Positions 28,381 to 29,653 of a DNA stretch of 29,653 nucleotides are shown one piece after another. The notes beneath the pieces were generated by a model. That model saw only the letters and a list, made by a program, of their open reading frames with translations. It searched no databases and had not been told where the DNA came from. Source of the stretch: Ichthyosporea sp. XGB-2017a. Its lineage: Eukaryota; Opisthokonta; Ichthyosporea. The stretch spans positions 65,891 through 95,543 of the forward strand of contig PDIM01010351.1 of NCBI GenBank assembly GCA_002811675.1, written 5' to 3'. Within the stretch, counting starts at the first letter, position 1. The number at the start of each line of letters is the position of its first letter. A program made the translations under genes and the position numbers.

Positions 28381-28605
28381 ATGGATGCAGCCGGTGATGC
28401 CGCCCTGCAGAGGAGAGAGAATGGGCTGTATGGCCTATTACTCTCTTCAGGGAATATGGATACTGGAGTCTGGAGGCGCCCCCGGACCCAAGTTCCATAT
28501 GCCCTGGAATTAAAGGTCGTCCAATCGTTCAGGAAGACGGTGGGGGGCCCGGAGTTCGAATACGAGTACCGTCGGGTCGTAACAAGGGAGCGGGACGATA
28601 TATAA
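28381..28605 (+). CDS. Orphan small reading frame, function unknown
   Basis: 75 residues from the ATG at 28381 (MDAAGDAALQRRENGLYGLL ... ERDDI). The composition is ordinary, mixed and protein-like (LELKVVQSFRKTVGGPEFEYEYRRVV) rather than repetitive, which is why it is listed, but I recognise no family. It follows the repeat block directly and may be a fragment of a larger gene or element. A TATATAATTAT overlaps its end. Confidence 0.3.
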   Translation: MDAAGDAALQRRENGLYGLLLSSGNMDTGVWRRPRTQVPYALELKVVQSFRKTVGGPEFEYEYRRVVTRERDDI

Positions 28606-28840
28606 TTATCCCCTTATTTCCACCACCGCTTTGCGCCAAAAGCTCCGGAAAGCGATTAACACATTAATTTAGTCTCCATAATATTCGGACTAAGTTCACG
28701 GATCGTTTCCGTGACAGGGGTTTTCACATGGGAAAGCGGATTAACACGTTTTGATCTGCAGATCAACGTCAAATGAAGGCTGATCCCGCGAACAGAGGCG
28801 AGGTGGCGCGACCAGGCGGCCGCCGGAATGACTTTGGATT
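28606..28840. other. Cluster of palindromes and direct repeats, no gene
   Basis: It contains TTTGCGCCAAAA (28630-28641, E2F-like on the minus strand), a direct repeat GGAAAGCGATTAACACATT / GGAAAGCGGATTAACACGTT (28647-28665 and 28731-28750), a 7-base-stem hairpin TCACGGA...TCCGTGA (28696-28714), and a 16-base perfect palindrome TTGATCTGCAGATCAA (28751-28766). A GC-rich stretch up to about 28833 then gives way sharply to AT-rich sequence. The layout resembles a mobile-element terminus or a multi-site protein-binding region. Confidence 0.6.
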
Positions 28841-29653
28841 ATGTCCTCCAAGATGTAGTACATGTTGATTAATTCTCCAAATATGAATCCTTTGTCTACA
28901 ACTCTTTTTTCAAGTTGTGTAGCTTGCATTTCTATTGACTGTTCAACTAAATTTTTTATCATCCTTCTCATCATTGGATCTTTCTTTTTGAGTATATAGA
29001 TACACTTTGTATAATTATGGGATTAACCAATTCCATGTTTTGAATTATCGGCTCCCACAGTTGATTCACAGCCTTTGTTTGTTCTGCACTATTTGGACTC
29101 CCTAATGTTGAGGCTTCCCACTCCTCATTTCTTCTTATTACAATATTAAATTCAGATTGATTATATCCCTTTTTTGTTTTGTTTTTACAAATGAATCTTG
29201 ATAATTTAATATTCTTCCTCAAGTCCTTCATATATACATTTACCAAATGAACTAATGCATCTATGTACCATGATTCTAGTCATTTTACTAATTCCAATAT
29301 TGATTTCGGCATTAATGGTCTTGCGTCCGTTTCCTTATCAAAAAACGCTTTCTCAATATTATTATCACCTACACTAGCTTGGCAATCTTGGGAGATGTTC
29401 CACCATTCATTTATAATGGATATTAGGATTGAGATAAATTTTTGTAACTTTTTAATTGTTACTCTCGCAGTTATCATCCTTTGTAATTAATGGGCTATCT
29501 TCTTTAACCAGCAATTTATATTGTTCAGCCGATGTTCTATTTAAATCTGGCATCATGAACACATCTAACGTCTTATTCTTGATATCAACGTGAGTATCCA
29601 AATAATATTCTTTGGCTAGAATATCTTCAAGATCTATGTAACTTAGCGCACTA
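28841..29653 (-). pseudogene. AT-rich broken coding remnant, possibly from a mobile or virus-like element; runs off the window
   Basis: Base composition drops abruptly to AT-rich at about 28.84 kb. From there to the window edge the minus strand reads as protein-like fragments in more than one frame, with several breaks. The fragments are rich in Lys, Asn, Ile and Glu (for example YIDLEDILAKEYYLD near the edge and GFIFGELINMYYILEDI near the inner end), unlike the neighbouring genes. I cannot assign a family. The composition and decay fit a foreign or element-derived insertion that has been inactive for some time. It is only partly in the window, so its full extent and parts are not known. An AT-rich host pseudogene is the alternative. 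Confidence 0.45.

Noticed and set aside
28490-28580. Possible tRNA, from GGAGTTCGAATACGAG
   Set aside because: The flanks of TTCGAAT do not form a 5-base T stem, and no matching anticodon or acceptor stem is found.

Overview
The window is nuclear DNA from a gene-dense, intron-poor eukaryote. Eleven genes can be supported, most of them housekeeping genes with few or no introns. I placed six introns (about 94 to 267 bp), all GT-AG and all near the 5' ends of their genes. RNA polymerase II subunit 1 carries a full heptad C-terminal domain. An EFCAB5-like protein suggests the organism makes a cilium or flagellum at some stage. The threonine synthase is the bacterial/fungal (Thr4) type with no obvious plastid-targeting extension. 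A flagellated, intron-poor protist fits, for example a labyrinthulomycete-like stramenopile, but the sequence alone does not fix the lineage.

Layout: RPN1 proteasome subunit (+, 115-3162); small putative membrane protein (-, 3414-3773); LSM2 (+, 4151-4674, three coding exons, the first only the ATG); EFCAB5-like calcium/GAF protein (+, 5487-8894); two-exon unknown acidic/helical protein (-, 9142-10037); POLD3-like DNA polymerase delta subunit (+, 10643-12208); RPB1 (-, 12540-18031); LAS1 pre-rRNA endonuclease (+, 19278-20978); TAH18/NDOR1 diflavin reductase (+, 21404-23260); threonine synthase (+, 23606-25120); DDT/WHIM chromatin protein (-, 25234-27359). From about 28.0 kb the character changes. 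There is a GC-rich tandem-repeat block with many open frames, a small orphan reading frame, a cluster of palindromes and direct repeats, and finally an AT-rich, broken coding remnant that runs off the right edge.

The genes do not form one pathway. They cover protein turnover, mRNA decay/splicing (LSM2), DNA replication, transcription, ribosome maturation, cytosolic Fe-S assembly, amino-acid synthesis and chromatin. Regulatory logic is visible mainly between divergent pairs. All three clear divergent intergenic regions contain a long T-rich tract. E2F-like sites lie upstream of POLD3 and of the DDT/WHIM gene. Convergent pairs end close together, and POLD3 and RPB1 probably overlap in their 3' UTRs.

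No complete undescribed system is demonstrable. The best leads are the palindrome/repeat cluster at 28.63-28.77 kb beside the degraded AT-rich remnant, a strong intergenic hairpin at 5160-5192, and the promoter motifs.
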